A stretch of 64,000 nucleotides of DNA from Streptomyces chrestomyceticus JCM 4735 (GTDB taxonomy: Bacteria; Actinomycetota; Actinomycetes; Streptomycetales; Streptomycetaceae). The position numbers and the translations under genes are program-made. Where the stretch lies: the NCBI RefSeq assembly GCF_003865135.1, contig NZ_BHZC01000001.1, positions 2,914,001 through 2,978,000 of the forward strand, written 5' to 3'. Shown here piece by piece: positions 1 through 16,274 of this stretch (within the stretch, counting starts at the first letter, position 1; the number at the start of each line of letters is the position of its first letter). Below the pieces are notes generated by a model, which ran no database searches, had not been told where the DNA came from, and worked only from the letters and a program-made list of their open reading frames with translations.

Positions 1-2
1 GC

Positions 3-1028
3 ACGTCGGCCACCGTGACCGGCCTGAGCCCGTCCACCGCGTACCGCTTCCAGGTCGCCGCGACCAACGCGGCGGGCGAGTCCGCCAAGTCCGCCGAGGT
101 CACCGCCACCACGTCCCCGGGCGGCGGCAACCCCGGCCCCTCGGTACCGAAGCACGCGGTCACCGGCTACTGGCAGAACTTCAACAACGGCGCGACCGTG
201 CAGAAGATCAGCGATGTGTCCGACCAGTACGACATCATCGCGGTCTCGTTCGCCGACGCCACCACCACGCCCGGCGCGATCACCTTCAACCTCGACTCGG
301 CGGGCCTGGGCGGCTACACGGTCGCGCAGTTCAAGGCCGACATCAAGGCGAAGCAGGCGGCCGGCAAGAACGTCATCCTGTCCGTCGGCGGTGAGAAGGG
401 CACCATCTCCGTCAACGACTCCACCTCCGCGAACAACTTCGCCAACAGTGCTTACGCGCTGATGCAGGAGTACGGCTTCAACGGGGTCGACATCGACCTG
501 GAGAACGGCATCAACCCGACCTACATGTCGCAGGCCCTGCGCTCGCTGTCCCAGAAGGCGGGCAGCAAGCTGGTCATCACCATGGCCCCGCAGACCATCG
601 ACATGCAGTCCACCCAGGGCGGCTACTTCAAGACCGCGCTGAACATCAAGGACATCCTCACCGTCGTCAACATGCAGTACTACAACAGCGGTTCGATGCT
701 CGGCTGTGACGGCAAGGTCTACTCGCAGGGCACCGTGGACTTCCTCACCGCCCTGGCCTGCATCCAGCTCGAAGGCGGCCTCGACCCGTCCCAGGTGGGC
801 ATCGGTGTCCCGGCCTCCACCCGCGCCGCCGGCGGCGGCTACGTGTCGCCCAGCGTCGTCAACAGCGCGCTGGACTGCCTCACCAAGGGCACCGGCTGCG
901 GCTCCTTCAAGCCCGCCAAGACCTACCCGTCCCTGCGCGGCGCCATGACCTGGTCCACCAACTGGGACGCGGCGACCGGCAACGCCTGGTCGAACGGCGT
1001 GGGCCCGCACGTACACAACCTGCCGTAG
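3..1028 (+). CDS. GH18 chitinase, C-terminal part (truncated by window edge)
   Basis: Secreted-type endochitinase that would hydrolyse beta-1,4-N-acetylglucosamine links in chitin. The frame is already open at base 3, so the N-terminus (signal peptide and probably a carbohydrate-binding domain) lies outside the window. The visible part begins in the tail of a fibronectin type III domain (TAYRFQVAATNAAGES), passes a Gly/Pro linker, then a complete GH18 TIM barrel. The signature is GVDIDLENG, whose Glu is the catalytic acid of the DxxDxDxE family motif. The NMQYYN strand and the terminal GAMTWSTNWD strand are also family features. The architecture matches actinobacterial fnIII-GH18 chitinases. 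Which paralogue it is cannot be told without the N-terminus. Confidence 0.93.
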   Translation, partial: TSATVTGLSPSTAYRFQVAATNAAGESAKSAEVTATTSPGGGNPGPSVPKHAVTGYWQNFNNGATVQKISDVSDQYDIIAVSFADATTTPGAITFNLDSAGLGGYTVAQFKADIKAKQAAGKNVILSVGGEKGTISVNDSTSANNFANSAYALMQEYGFNGVDIDLENGINPTYMSQALRSLSQKAGSKLVITMAPQTIDMQSTQGGYFKTALNIKDILTVVNMQYYNSGSMLGCDGKVYSQGTVDFLTALACIQLEGGLDPSQVGIGVPASTRAAGGGYVSPSVVNSALDCLTKGTGCGSFKPAKTYPSLRGAMTWSTNWDAATGNAWSNGVGPHVHNLP

Positions 1029-1036
1029 GGCAGCGA

Positions 1037-1069
1037 AAGGGGCGGCACACCACCGGTGTGCCGCCCCTT
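1037..1069. terminator. Bidirectional hairpin between chitinase and gatB
   Basis: A perfect 15-bp inverted repeat with a 3-base loop starts 9 bases after the chitinase stop and ends 16 bases before the gatB stop on the other strand. There is no U-tract, as is usual in Streptomyces. Its position between convergent genes suggests termination in both directions. Confidence 0.75.
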
Positions 1070-1085
1070 ACCGCGTTACCGGACG

Positions 1086-2594
1086 TCAGCCCTCGACGCC
1101 CAGCTTCTCCAGGATCAACTCGCGGACGCGGGCCGCGTCGGCCTGGCCGCGGGTGGCCTTCATGACCGCGCCGACCAGCGCGCCGGCCGCCGCGACCTTG
1201 CCGCCGCGGATCTTGTCGGCGATGGCGGCGTTGGACTCGATCGCCTCGTCGACCGCCTTGCCCAGCGCGCCCTCGTCCGAGACGACCTTCAGGCCGCGCT
1301 TCTCGACGACGGTGTCCGGGCCGCCCTCGCCCGCGAGGACGCCCTCGATGGTCTGGCGGGCCAGCTTGTCGTTGAGGGAGCCCTCGGCGACCAGTGCCGC
1401 GACCCGCGCGACCTGCTCCGGGGTGATCGGCAGGGCGGCCAGCTCGACGCCGTCCTCGTTGGCACGGCGGGCCAGCTCGCCCATCCACCACTTGCGGGCG
1501 GCGGCGGAGTCCGCGCCGGCCTCGATGGTGGCGACGATCAGGTCCACGGCGCCCGCGTTCAGGATCGACTGCATGTCGTGCTCGGAGACGCCCCACTCCT
1601 CGCGCAGCCGGTTACGGCGGACGCGCGGCAGCTCGGGCAGGCCCTTGCGCAGTTCCTCGACCCACTCGCGGGACGGGGCCACCGGCACCAGGTCGGGCTC
1701 GGGGAAGTAGCGGTAGTCCTCCGCCTCCTCCTTGACCCGGCCGGGGGTGGTGGAGCCGTCCTCCTCGTGGAAGTGGCGGGTCTCCTGGATGATCGTGCCG
1801 CCCGAGGACAGCACGGCCGCGTGCCGCTGGATCTCGAAGCGCGCGGCGCGCTCGACCGACCGCAGCGAGTTGACGTTCTTCGTCTCCGAGCGGGTGCCGA
1901 ACTTCTCGGTGCCCTTGGGGCGCAGCGACAGGTTCACGTCGCAGCGCATCTGGCCCATCTCCATGCGGGCCTCGGAGACGCCCAGCGCCTTGATCAGCTC
2001 GCGCAGCTCGGCGACGTACGCCTTGGCGACCTCGGGGGCACGCTCGCCCGCGCCCTGGATGGGCTTGGTGACGATCTCGATGAGCGGGATGCCGGCGCGG
2101 TTGTAGTCCAGGAGGGAGTGGGACGCGCCGTGGATACGGCCGGTGGCGCCGCCGACGTGCGTCGACTTGCCGGTGTCCTCCTCCATGTGGGCGCGCTCGA
2201 TCTCCACGCGGAAGATCTCGCCGTCCTCGAGCTGGACGTCCAGGTACCCGTCGAAGGCGATGGGCTCGTCGTACTGCGACGTCTGGAAGTTCTTCGGCAT
2301 GTCCGGATAGAAGTAATTCTTCCGGGCGAAACGGCACCACTCGGCGATCGAGCAGTTCAGCGCCAGGCCGATCTTGATGGCGGACTCGACGCCGACCGCG
2401 TTGACGACCGGCAGCGAGCCGGGCATGCCGAGGCAGGTGGGGCAGGTCTGCGAGTTGGCGTCGGCGCCCAGGGACGTCGAGCACCCGCAGAACATCTTGG
2501 TCTTGGTGCCGAGTTCGACGTGCACCTCAAGACCCATCACAGGGTCGTAGGTGGTCAGCGCGTCCTCGTACGACACCAGTTCAGTGACGGTCAC
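1086..2594 (-). CDS. gatB: Asp-tRNA(Asn)/Glu-tRNA(Gln) amidotransferase subunit B
   Basis: GatB of the heterotrimeric GatCAB amidotransferase, which converts mischarged Glu-tRNA(Gln) and Asp-tRNA(Asn) to the amidated forms in the cytoplasm. GatB binds the tRNA and carries the kinase-like site. The 502-residue length is normal. The GLEVHVEL start of the catalytic cradle and the CGCS...CPTCLGMPG zinc-cysteine region are visible in the first 60 residues. A YqeY/helical C-terminal domain follows (residues about 350-500). It is last in the minus-strand run gatC-gatA-80-residue protein-gatB, with only 24 bases before it. The gene is intact. Confidence 0.97.
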   Translation of the reverse strand: MTVTELVSYEDALTTYDPVMGLEVHVELGTKTKMFCGCSTSLGADANSQTCPTCLGMPGSLPVVNAVGVESAIKIGLALNCSIAEWCRFARKNYFYPDMPKNFQTSQYDEPIAFDGYLDVQLEDGEIFRVEIERAHMEEDTGKSTHVGGATGRIHGASHSLLDYNRAGIPLIEIVTKPIQGAGERAPEVAKAYVAELRELIKALGVSEARMEMGQMRCDVNLSLRPKGTEKFGTRSETKNVNSLRSVERAARFEIQRHAAVLSSGGTIIQETRHFHEEDGSTTPGRVKEEAEDYRYFPEPDLVPVAPSREWVEELRKGLPELPRVRRNRLREEWGVSEHDMQSILNAGAVDLIVATIEAGADSAAARKWWMGELARRANEDGVELAALPITPEQVARVAALVAEGSLNDKLARQTIEGVLAGEGGPDTVVEKRGLKVVSDEGALGKAVDEAIESNAAIADKIRGGKVAAAGALVGAVMKATRGQADAARVRELILEKLGVEG

Positions 2595-2618
2595 GGAAAA
2601 CTAACCTCTCAGTCCCGC

Positions 2619-2861
2619 TCAGCCCGCGAGCACGTCGTCGTCGCCGAGACGACGCAGATCGCGGATCAGCAGCGCGACTCCGGTGGCGATGGCGGCGGCG
2701 GAGACGACGGCATCCAGGAGCTGGAGCCGGTCCTGCTCGCCCTTGGCCGCCTTCGCCTGCTTGACGACGCTCACCGCACCGAACAGCGTGGTGCCGATGG
2801 ACAGATACGTACCGGCCTTGGACTTCTTGAAGCCCTTGGCCTTCGCAAGCTTTCCACTCAC
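2619..2861 (-). CDS. Small conserved membrane protein between gatA and gatB
   Basis: An 80-residue protein of unknown function. The N-terminus is Lys-rich ([15 protein letters not shown]). Two hydrophobic stretches follow, about residues 20-34 and 50-66, and the end is charged ([10 protein letters not shown]). The GTG start overlaps the gatA stop in a GTGA arrangement, and GAGGAGG lies about 10 bases upstream, so translation is probably coupled to gatA. Placement inside the gat operon is real in the sequence; any role in tRNA amidation is not shown. The coupling, codon usage and ribosome site make a true gene more likely than a shadow frame. Confidence 0.8.
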   Translation of the reverse strand: MSGKLAKAKGFKKSKAGTYLSIGTTLFGAVSVVKQAKAAKGEQDRLQLLDAVVSAAAIATGVALLIRDLRRLGDDDVLAG

Positions 2862-4351
2862 AGGGACGGTGCCTCCTCAAGCAGCGGGTGCCCCCAACGG
2901 GCGGTGAACGCGGCCTCGACCGCGGCACCGACCTTGTAGAGCCGGTCGTCGGCCATGGCAGGGGCGATGATCTGCAGCCCCACCGGCAGCCCGTCCTCGG
3001 GGGCCAGGCCGCAGGGCAGCGACATGGCCGCGTTGCCTGCCAGGTTCGTCGGGATCGTGCACAGGTCGGCGAGGTACATCGCCATCGGGTCGTCGGCGCG
3101 CTCGCCGATCGGGAAGGCCGTGGTGGGCGTGGTCGGCGAGATCAGCACGTCGACCTGCTCGAAGGCCCTCTCGAAGTCCTGGGTGATCAGGGTGCGGACC
3201 TTCTGCGCCGAGCCGTAGTACGCGTCGTAGTAGCCGGAGCTGAGCGCGTACGTGCCGAGCATCACGCGGCGCTTGACCTCGGGGCCGAAGCCGGCCTCGC
3301 GGGTCAGGGCCGTGACCTCCTCGGCCGACCGGGTGCCGTCGTCGCCGACCCGCAGGCCGTAGCGCATGGCGTCGAAGCGGGCCAGGTTCGAGGAGCACTC
3401 GGACGGCGCGATCAGGTAGTACGCCGACAGCGCCAGGTCGAAGGACGGGCAGGAGATCTCCACGATCTCCGCGCCCAGCTCGCGCAGCAGCTCCACGGAC
3501 TCGTTGAAGCGCTGCATGACGCCGGCCTGGTAGCCCTCGCCGGAGAACTCCTTGACGACGCCGACGCGCATCCCCTTGACGTCGCCGTTGCGGGCCGCCT
3601 CGACGACCGGCGGGACCGGCGCGTCGATGGAGGTGGAGTCCAGCTCGTCGTGGCCGGCGATGGCCTCGTGCAGCAGGGCCGCGTCCAGGACCGTACGGGC
3701 GCAGGGCCCGCCCTGGTCGAGGGACGAGGAGAACGCCACCATGCCGTAGCGGGAGACCGCGCCGTAGGTGGGCTTGACGCCGACGGTGCCGGTGACGGCG
3801 GCGGGCTGGCGGATGGAGCCGCCGGTGTCCGTGCCGATGGCGAGCGGGGCCTCGTAGGCGGCGAGCGCGGCGGAGGAGCCGCCGCCGGAGCCGCCGGGGA
3901 TACGGGTGAGGTCCCAGGGGTTGCCGGTGGGGCCGTAGGCGCTGTTCTCGGTGGAGGACCCCATGGCGAACTCGTCCATGTTGGTCTTGCCGAGGATGAC
4001 GACGTCGGCGGCCTTGAGCCGCTTGGTCAGCGTCGCGTCGTACGGCGGGATCCAGCCTTCGAGGATCTTCGAGCCGACGGTGGTGGGAATGCCCTCCGTG
4101 GTGAAGATGTCCTTCAGGGCGAGCGGCACGCCGGCCAGCGGGCCGAGCTTCTCGCCGCGCTCGCGCTTGGCGTCCACGGCACGGGCCTGGGCGAGGGCGC
4201 CCTCGCGGTCCACGTGCAGGAAGGCGTGCACCTTCTCGTCGACGGCCTCGATACGGGCCAGGTGCGCCTCGGTGACCTCGACGGCCGTGACCTCGCCGGC
4301 GGCGATCTTCGCCGCGATCTCGGCGGCGGTGAGCTTGATCAGATCTGCCAT
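2858..4351 (-). CDS. gatA: Asp-tRNA(Asn)/Glu-tRNA(Gln) amidotransferase subunit A
   Basis: GatA is the glutaminase subunit of GatCAB. It releases ammonia from glutamine for GatB. It belongs to the amidase-signature family with a Ser-cisSer-Lys triad: the Lys is in PLALKDIF, the cis-Ser in [13 protein letters not shown], and the nucleophile in [13 protein letters not shown] prefer the ATG at 4351 (497 residues). It has GGGGAGGAG eight bases upstream, whereas the GTG at 4360 that overlaps the gatC stop has that same Shine-Dalgarno directly against it. The gene is coupled to gatC upstream and to the 80-residue gene downstream. Confidence 0.97.
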   Translation of the reverse strand: MADLIKLTAAEIAAKIAAGEVTAVEVTEAHLARIEAVDEKVHAFLHVDREGALAQARAVDAKRERGEKLGPLAGVPLALKDIFTTEGIPTTVGSKILEGWIPPYDATLTKRLKAADVVILGKTNMDEFAMGSSTENSAYGPTGNPWDLTRIPGGSGGGSSAALAAYEAPLAIGTDTGGSIRQPAAVTGTVGVKPTYGAVSRYGMVAFSSSLDQGGPCARTVLDAALLHEAIAGHDELDSTSIDAPVPPVVEAARNGDVKGMRVGVVKEFSGEGYQAGVMQRFNESVELLRELGAEIVEISCPSFDLALSAYYLIAPSECSSNLARFDAMRYGLRVGDDGTRSAEEVTALTREAGFGPEVKRRVMLGTYALSSGYYDAYYGSAQKVRTLITQDFERAFEQVDVLISPTTPTTAFPIGERADDPMAMYLADLCTIPTNLAGNAAMSLPCGLAPEDGLPVGLQIIAPAMADDRLYKVGAAVEAAFTARWGHPLLEEAPSL

Positions 4352-4356
4352 GTCGG

Positions 4357-4653
4357 TCACTCCTCCCCCAGGATCTGCGGCACCTTGAAACGCTGCTGTT
4401 CCTGGGCCGGGGCGCCGGACAGCGCCTGCTCGGGCGTCAGCGACGGACGGACCACGTCCGGGCGCATGACATTGGTCAGGGGCAGCGGGTGGGAGGTCGG
4501 CGGTACGTCTTGGTCGGCGACCTCGGAGACGCGGGCGACCGCGCCGATGATGTCGTCGAGCTGTCCGGCGAAGTGATCGAGCTCTTCGTCCTTCAGCTCC
4601 AAGCGCGCCAGCCGGGCGAGGTGGGCAACCTCCTCGCGCGTGATGCCAGGCAT
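4357..4653 (-). CDS. gatC: Asp-tRNA(Asn)/Glu-tRNA(Gln) amidotransferase subunit C
   Basis: GatC is the 98-residue stabilising subunit that wraps GatA and GatB. The N-terminus ([20 protein letters not shown]) is the family hallmark helix, and the C-terminus carries the typical PEQALSGAP segment. It is first in the gat operon. Its stop is just upstream of the favoured gatA ATG, and gatC's last codons supply the gatA ribosome-binding site, consistent with tight stoichiometric coupling of the two subunits. Confidence 0.97.
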   Translation of the reverse strand: MPGITREEVAHLARLARLELKDEELDHFAGQLDDIIGAVARVSEVADQDVPPTSHPLPLTNVMRPDVVRPSLTPEQALSGAPAQEQQRFKVPQILGEE

Positions 4654-4995
4654 GCAGCGATCCTCAGGGTGAGTGTCTTGGCTGTGTTGTCCGGGCCAAT
4701 CCTATTGCGTAGCCGAGAGGGGTTCGAAACGCATTCCCGGAGGGGCCGGCGGAGGGGTGCCCGGATGGCGGTGGGGGCGTGGGGCGGCGGGGGCGGTGGG
4801 GGCTGCGGGGGCTTAGGACGGCGGGGTGCGGGGCGGCGCGCCGTGACGGGGGTGGGGGTCGTGGGGCGGTGCGCCGCGCGGGCAGCGGGGCCGTGCGCCG
4901 CGCGGCCGGCCGGGGCCGTGGGGCCGAGCGCCGCGCGGGTGGCCGGGGCCGGCCCGGGGCGGCCGGGCCTGGTCGGACGGCGCGCCGGTCGGAGA
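4654..4995. other. Gene-free G-rich interval between rmdB-like gene and gatC
   Basis: This interval of 342 bases holds no convincing gene. It contains the gatC leader, a run of G-tracts on the plus strand (4772-4812) able to form a G-quadruplex on paper, and imperfect direct repeats with a shared 13-base core at 4869 and 4893. Long open frames crossing it are compositional. Confidence 0.6.
4699..4704 (-). promoter_or_regulatory. Candidate -10 hexamer for the gat operon
   Basis: TAGGAT on the minus strand, about 46 bases upstream of the gatC ATG, fits the TANNNT vegetative -10 pattern. No good -35 is found at 16-18 bases, so this is a weak prediction. Confidence 0.3.
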
Positions 4996-7113
4996 TCAGA
5001 TGACGCGCTGGTCGGCTTCCTCGACCGCCGTGGCGCGCTCGTGCCGGGGTTCGACGGCGGGGCGCTCCGCCTCGCGCTGCCAGCCGCGCTCGCCGCGGGC
5101 CCGCAGCCAGGCCGTGGTCTCGTCCGGCGGCATCGCGGCGGCGACCAGCCAGCCCTGTACGGCGTCGCAGCCCAGGTCGCGCAGTCGCTCCCAGGTCTCG
5201 TCGTCCTCGACGCCCTCGGCGACCACCAGCAGTCCGAGCGAGTGGGCCAGGTCCAGGGTGCACCGGACGATCTCGGCGTCCTCGTTGTCCACGGCGAGCC
5301 GGGCGACGAAGGAGCGGTCGATCTTCAGCTCGCTGACCGGCAGGCGGCGCAGGTGGACGAGGGACGAGTAGCCGGTGCCGAAGTCGTCCAGGGACATCTT
5401 GACGCCGTGCCCGGTCAGCCCGGCGAGCGTGTCGGCGGCCCGCTGCGGGTCCTCCAGCAGGACGTGTTCCGTTATCTCCAACTGGAGGGAACCCGGGGGC
5501 ACCTGATGGCGGGCCAGCCGCGCGGCGACCGCGCCGGCGAAGCCGGGGGTGTGGACGTCGCGCGGCGAGACGTTGACCGCGACCGGGACCTCCAGGCCGG
5601 ACTTGCGCCACCGGGCCACCTGGGCGAGCGCGGTCTCCAGGACGTACTCCGTCAGGCGCGGCATCAGCCCGGACGACTCGGCGATGGCGATGAACTCGTC
5701 CGGCGGGACCCTGCCGCGCTCCGGATGGACCCACCGGACCAGTGCCTCCAGCCCGGCCACGTGCCCGTCGAAGCCGACCTTGGGCTGGTAGTGCAGCTCC
5801 ACGTCGCCGGCGTCCAGCGCGCGGCGCAGATCACCCAGGAGGCCCAGCCGGTCGGGAGTGTTGCCGTCCCGCTTGGCCTCGTACACCTCGACGCCGCTGC
5901 GGTCCCGCTTGGCCTGGTACATCGCGACGTCCGCCCGGCGCAGCAGGCCCTCGGCGTCCAGGGCGTGGTCGGGGAAGACCGCGACGCCCGCGCTGGCTTC
6001 CAGGACGAGGGTGAGTCCGTCCAGGTCGAGCGGCGAGCCGAGCGCCGCGACCAGGTTGCGGGCCACCCGCTGGGCGCTGGTCAGGGAGTCCGCGGTGGGC
6101 AGCAGGACCGCGAACTCGTCGCCGCCGAGCCGGGCGACCTCGGCGCCGCGCGGCAGCGCGTGCCGCAGCCGGTCGGCTATCTGGAGCAGCAGCCGGTCGC
6201 CCGCGAGGTGTCCGAGGGTGTCGTTGACCGAGCGGAAACGGTCCAGGTCGATCAGGACGAGGGCGGAGCGGGCGCCGATGCGCTCGGCGTCGTCCAGCGC
6301 GGTCCAGGTGCGCTCCAGCAGCCACTGGCGGTTGGGCAGGCCGGTGAGCGGGTCCCGAAGCTGCTCCTCGGCGCGGGCGCGGGCGATCCACAGGGTGGAG
6401 TCCAGGGCGATCAGCGGTACGGCGAACATGGGCAGCAGGAACGGCGCGTGCACGGCGGCCACCACGATCAGCGGTGAGATGCCGAGCAGCGCCACGCCGA
6501 CCAGGGCCTGGCGGGCCAGCGCCGTCCGGGCGACGGTGGGCAGGCTGCCGCTGCGCGAGGCCATCGTGAACCACAGCAGGGCGCGGGTGACGACCAGGTA
6601 GGCGGCGGCCGCGACCAGGATGTCGGGCAGTACGGACAGGTCCCAGGCCGCGGGCTGCCAGGGGTGTTCGACGGTCGGTACGACCTGGAAGGCGGCGAGG
6701 CCCAGGGCCGCGGCGCCGATCCCGAGGATGTCCACCGCGCCGTGCAGCAGGGCCTGTCGCCAGCGGTGCCGCCGCGCGGCGCCGACCAGCAGCACGACGG
6801 CGACGCTCACCAGGACGGCGGGCACCCAGCCGTACAGCAGGAGGACCGCGAGGGCCAGGGCCGCGCCCGAGCCCGTGCCGCCCCACCAGCGGTCGCGGCC
6901 GAGGGCGACCAGGTGGCCCACGATGACACCGGTCAGGATCGCCAGGGCCCAGCCGACGGCGCCTTCCGGGAACAGGGCCCGGCCGGCGCCGAGCGTGCGG
7001 ATCACTCCCGCCGCGAGCGCGGTGCCCGCCACCAGCACGACGGCCGCGGGCAGCGCGGGCACGACGAGCCGGCGGAGCCGCGACGCCGGAGCGGCGCTGT
7101 CGGTCGGTTTCAT
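4996..7113 (-). CDS. rmdB: Membrane GGDEF-EAL protein, RmdB-like c-di-GMP enzyme
   Basis: A 705-residue membrane protein that makes or degrades cyclic di-GMP. The first ~250 residues contain multiple hydrophobic helices. A GGDEF domain follows, with intact LGGDEF near residue 329, then an EAL domain with LEALVRW near 454 and the later LDDFGTGYSS and VAEGVED motifs. The RxxD inhibitory I-site upstream of GGDEF is absent (RGAE instead). I start at the ATG at 7113, preceded by GAGAGG with a 7-base spacer. S. coelicolor RmdB (SCO5495) is a membrane phosphodiesterase of this architecture, and its neighbourhood between ligA and the gat genes is the same here. The symbol is by synteny and architecture, not by experiment. 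Confidence 0.85.
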   Translation of the reverse strand: MKPTDSAAPASRLRRLVVPALPAAVVLVAGTALAAGVIRTLGAGRALFPEGAVGWALAILTGVIVGHLVALGRDRWWGGTGSGAALALAVLLLYGWVPAVLVSVAVVLLVGAARRHRWRQALLHGAVDILGIGAAALGLAAFQVVPTVEHPWQPAAWDLSVLPDILVAAAAYLVVTRALLWFTMASRSGSLPTVARTALARQALVGVALLGISPLIVVAAVHAPFLLPMFAVPLIALDSTLWIARARAEEQLRDPLTGLPNRQWLLERTWTALDDAERIGARSALVLIDLDRFRSVNDTLGHLAGDRLLLQIADRLRHALPRGAEVARLGGDEFAVLLPTADSLTSAQRVARNLVAALGSPLDLDGLTLVLEASAGVAVFPDHALDAEGLLRRADVAMYQAKRDRSGVEVYEAKRDGNTPDRLGLLGDLRRALDAGDVELHYQPKVGFDGHVAGLEALVRWVHPERGRVPPDEFIAIAESSGLMPRLTEYVLETALAQVARWRKSGLEVPVAVNVSPRDVHTPGFAGAVAARLARHQVPPGSLQLEITEHVLLEDPQRAADTLAGLTGHGVKMSLDDFGTGYSSLVHLRRLPVSELKIDRSFVARLAVDNEDAEIVRCTLDLAHSLGLLVVAEGVEDDETWERLRDLGCDAVQGWLVAAAMPPDETTAWLRARGERGWQREAERPAVEPRHERATAVEEADQRVI

Positions 7114-7269
7114 TCCGATACCTCTCACAGCCGGCTGTGCCCGCGCCACGGCAGGCGCACACCTCAACAGTAGGCCGCAGAAGGCCGCCGCGGGCAGCGA
7201 TCGGCAGCGGTTGCCCGAATGCGACCCGGCCATCCGGAACCATCTGCTATGCGCCGATGAGGTGACTCC

Positions 7270-10552
<3,283 letters not shown>

Positions 10553-10705
10553 CGTCCGAGGGTAAGTGGTGCGGCCGGTGGCCACGGCGGGCCGGGGGGG
10601 CTGCCGGGGCCCGGGGCGGGGTGACGGCTGGACCACGGATCCGTCACCGATGTCCCAATCGCCGGACGGGCTGGATCTTGCGGCCCCGGCCCCGTCGGCA
10701 GCCGG

Positions 10706-11395
10706 TCAGCGCCCCGGGCGGACCGTCAGGTCGTTGATCTCCGCGTCACGCGGCAGGTCGAGGGCGGTGAGCAGGGTCGTGGCCACCGACTCCGGGTCGA
10801 TCCACTGGGACGCGTCGTACTCGCGGCCCTCCTGGCGGAAGACGTTCTCCTGCATGGGGGTGGCGGTGCGGCCCGGGTAGATGGAGGTCACCCGTACGCC
10901 GTTGCCGTGCTCCTCGGCGCGCAGCGAGTCGGCGAGCGCCTTCAGGCCGTGCTTACTGGCGGCGTAGGCGCCCCACTGGGGGCCCGCGTGCAGGCCGGCG
11001 CCGGAGTTGACGAAGACGACGTGACCCTTGGCGGTCCGCAACTGCGGGAGGAACTGGCGGGTCAGCTCGGCGGGCGAGACGAGGTTCGCGGCGAGCGTGC
11101 GCTGCCACGCCTTGGGGCCGAGGTCCCCGACGGCGCCCAGCTCGACGACGCCCGCGATGTGCAGGAGGGAGTCGAGGCGGTCCGGCAGGGTCTGCTTGCC
11201 GAAGGCCCAGTCCAGCTTCTCGGGGGTGGCGAGATCGCCGACCACCGTGCGGGCGCCGGGGAACTGCCCGGCCAGCTCCTTGGCGCGGCCGGCGTCGCGC
11301 GCCAGCAGCCAGAGCTCCTCGCCGCGGTCGGCGAGCCGCCGCGCGACCGCCGCTCCGATGCCCGATCCTGCGCCCGTGATCAAGTGCGTACCCAT
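10706..11395 (-). CDS. Short-chain dehydrogenase/reductase
   Basis: A 229-residue classical SDR, NAD(P)-dependent oxidoreductase of unknown substrate. The N-terminal dinucleotide site is TGAGSGIG. The Ser is in VNSGAG, and the catalytic Tyr and Lys are in YAASKHG (YxxxK). The ATG at 11395 places the Rossmann strand directly at the N-terminus (MGTHLITGAG), as expected for this family; longer starts add Arg/Pro-rich sequence. It is followed downstream by the MetE-like gene with 153 bases between them, so operon membership is uncertain. Confidence 0.9.
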   Translation of the reverse strand: MGTHLITGAGSGIGAAVARRLADRGEELWLLARDAGRAKELAGQFPGARTVVGDLATPEKLDWAFGKQTLPDRLDSLLHIAGVVELGAVGDLGPKAWQRTLAANLVSPAELTRQFLPQLRTAKGHVVFVNSGAGLHAGPQWGAYAASKHGLKALADSLRAEEHGNGVRVTSIYPGRTATPMQENVFRQEGREYDASQWIDPESVATTLLTALDLPRDAEINDLTVRPGR

Positions 11396-11486
11396 GGGCC
11401 CGATCCTAACGAGGCAGGCCGGTGCGGCGCGGGCGCGTCCGCGCGGAGCGGAATGATTCATTCCGCCCCGGCGCCGGTCCCCGGGC

Positions 11487-12029
11487 TCAGCCCTGGATGC
11501 CTGCCTGCTCCTCCAGGTACGCCAGCGCCCCGGCGCCGTCCTCCGCGAAGAAGACCAGCTCCGTGAGCGGCAGCGGCAGGAAGCCCTCCTTCTCCATGCG
11601 CTGGAACTGCTCCTTGAGGCCGTCGTAGAACCCGGCGGCGTTCAGGAGGACCACGGGCTTGGTGTGCAGGCCGTGCTTCTTCAGCTCCAGGATCTCGGTG
11701 GCCTCGTCGAGCGTGCCGGTGCCGCCGACCATGACGACGATCGCGTCGGCGCGCGCCAGCAGCTCGGCCTTCCGCTCGGCGAGGTCCTTGGTGACCACCA
11801 TGTCGTCCACCCCGGGGCGCACCTTGTGCGCGAGGAAGTCCACGGAGACGCCGACGAGCCGGCCGCCCGCCGCCTCCACGCCGTCCGCCATGACCTTCAT
11901 CAGTCCGCTGTCCGAGCCGCCCCACACCATGGCGTGGCCGCCCTTGCCGATCAGCTCGGCGAACTCGCGGGCGGGTGCGGTGTAGCGGGCGTCGAGGTCG
12001 GCGGCGGAGCAGAAGACACAGATGTTCAT
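11487..12029 (-). CDS. LOG/TIGR00730-family Rossmann-fold protein
   Basis: A 180-residue member of the LOG (lonely guy) family. Characterised relatives are cytokinin riboside 5'-monophosphate phosphoribohydrolases that release a base from a nucleotide. The family PGGxGTxxE motif appears here as VGGTGTLDE, with Val replacing Pro but Glu kept, and the first glycine motif reads WGGSDSGLM. Activity is therefore likely but not certain. The ATG at 12029 begins MNICVFCSA, the usual first strand. Nothing nearby indicates a cytokinin pathway; in bacteria the role may be purine salvage. Confidence 0.88.
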   Translation of the reverse strand: MNICVFCSAADLDARYTAPAREFAELIGKGGHAMVWGGSDSGLMKVMADGVEAAGGRLVGVSVDFLAHKVRPGVDDMVVTKDLAERKAELLARADAIVVMVGGTGTLDEATEILELKKHGLHTKPVVLLNAAGFYDGLKEQFQRMEKEGFLPLPLTELVFFAEDGAGALAYLEEQAGIQG

Positions 12030-12061
12030 ACCGGCCACTCTACGAGCCGCCACCGACAGCG

Positions 12062-12087
12062 CCCCGGCGCCGGGCGCGGCGCCGGGG
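12062..12087. terminator. Hairpin terminator downstream of gdhA
   Basis: A perfect 10-bp GC stem with a 6-base loop lies 37 bases beyond the gdhA stop and 33 bases upstream of the LOG-family start. It is a likely terminator for gdhA, without a U-tract. Confidence 0.6.
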
Positions 12088-12123
12088 ACGCCGGGCCCTC
12101 AGCCCCTCGGATCAGCCGGCCCC

Positions 12124-15417
<3,294 letters not shown>

Positions 15418-16274
15418 CGGAACCGGCCGGGGCGGTGGCCGCCGCTCCGGCCGCCGTGTCCGCCGCCACCTCGGCCACCAGCATCCGCTCCATCATCTGG
15501 ACGCCGACCGCCCCGCTGACCACAGTGGCGACGACGATGGCCACGACCAGCATCACCGTCCCCAGCCACACCATGGTGTCCACCGGCAACGTGAACGCGC
15601 CGATCATCCGCGCCACGCACTCGCCCAGCAGGGCGGCGCCCCACACGGCGGAGTGCCGGCTCTGCACCCGGCGGAACCGCGCCGACCGGGCCGTCAGCCG
15701 GTCCCACGCGGCGCCCTTGGCCGCGTCGCCCCGGGTCAGCCACGGCCTGAGCGTCGGCGCCAGCATCGGCCGTCCGATGAGCGCGGACACCAGCACCGCC
15801 AGGCCGAAGGTGCTGCTGACGGCACTGTCCTTGGCCAGCATCAGCCGCTCGTCACCCGCCATCAGACTCAGCAGCAGACCGACGACGTTGGTCACCGTCA
15901 TCACCGTCGCCATGGCGTTGAAACGGCGCTCCCTGACCAGGCTCCACACGGAACGCGCGGCGGGCAGGGCGCCGCTCCAGGCCAGTGCGGCCAGGGTGCT
16001 CAGACCGAAAACCCCGGTCAGGACGTAGTACGACGCGATCGGGACACCGGCGTCCAGGAGCAGCGCCCGGGGGCCCTCCAGCTTCTTGCCGGACCCGGCG
16101 GCCTTGTCGGACCCGGCCGCCTCACCGGTGCCGGTGCCGGTCGCGGCCGTCGTGCCGTGCGGGGCCTGGCTGTTCATGGGTCCTCCGTGTCGCTGTGCGC
16201 CCGTCCGTCCTTGCGCTTACAGCTTCGCCGCGCGCCCCCGCGCCCCGGCAGGCACGGGTGTAACCACATCGCCG

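Noticed and set aside
1056..2939. 627-codon plus-strand open frame opposite gatB
   Set aside because: It reads as Leu/Gly/Asp/Arg-rich shadow sequence with no family features, and gatB on the other strand is certain.
2888..4576. 562-codon plus-strand open frame opposite gatA
   Set aside because: Shadow of gatA; Gly/Arg/Val-rich and without domain features.
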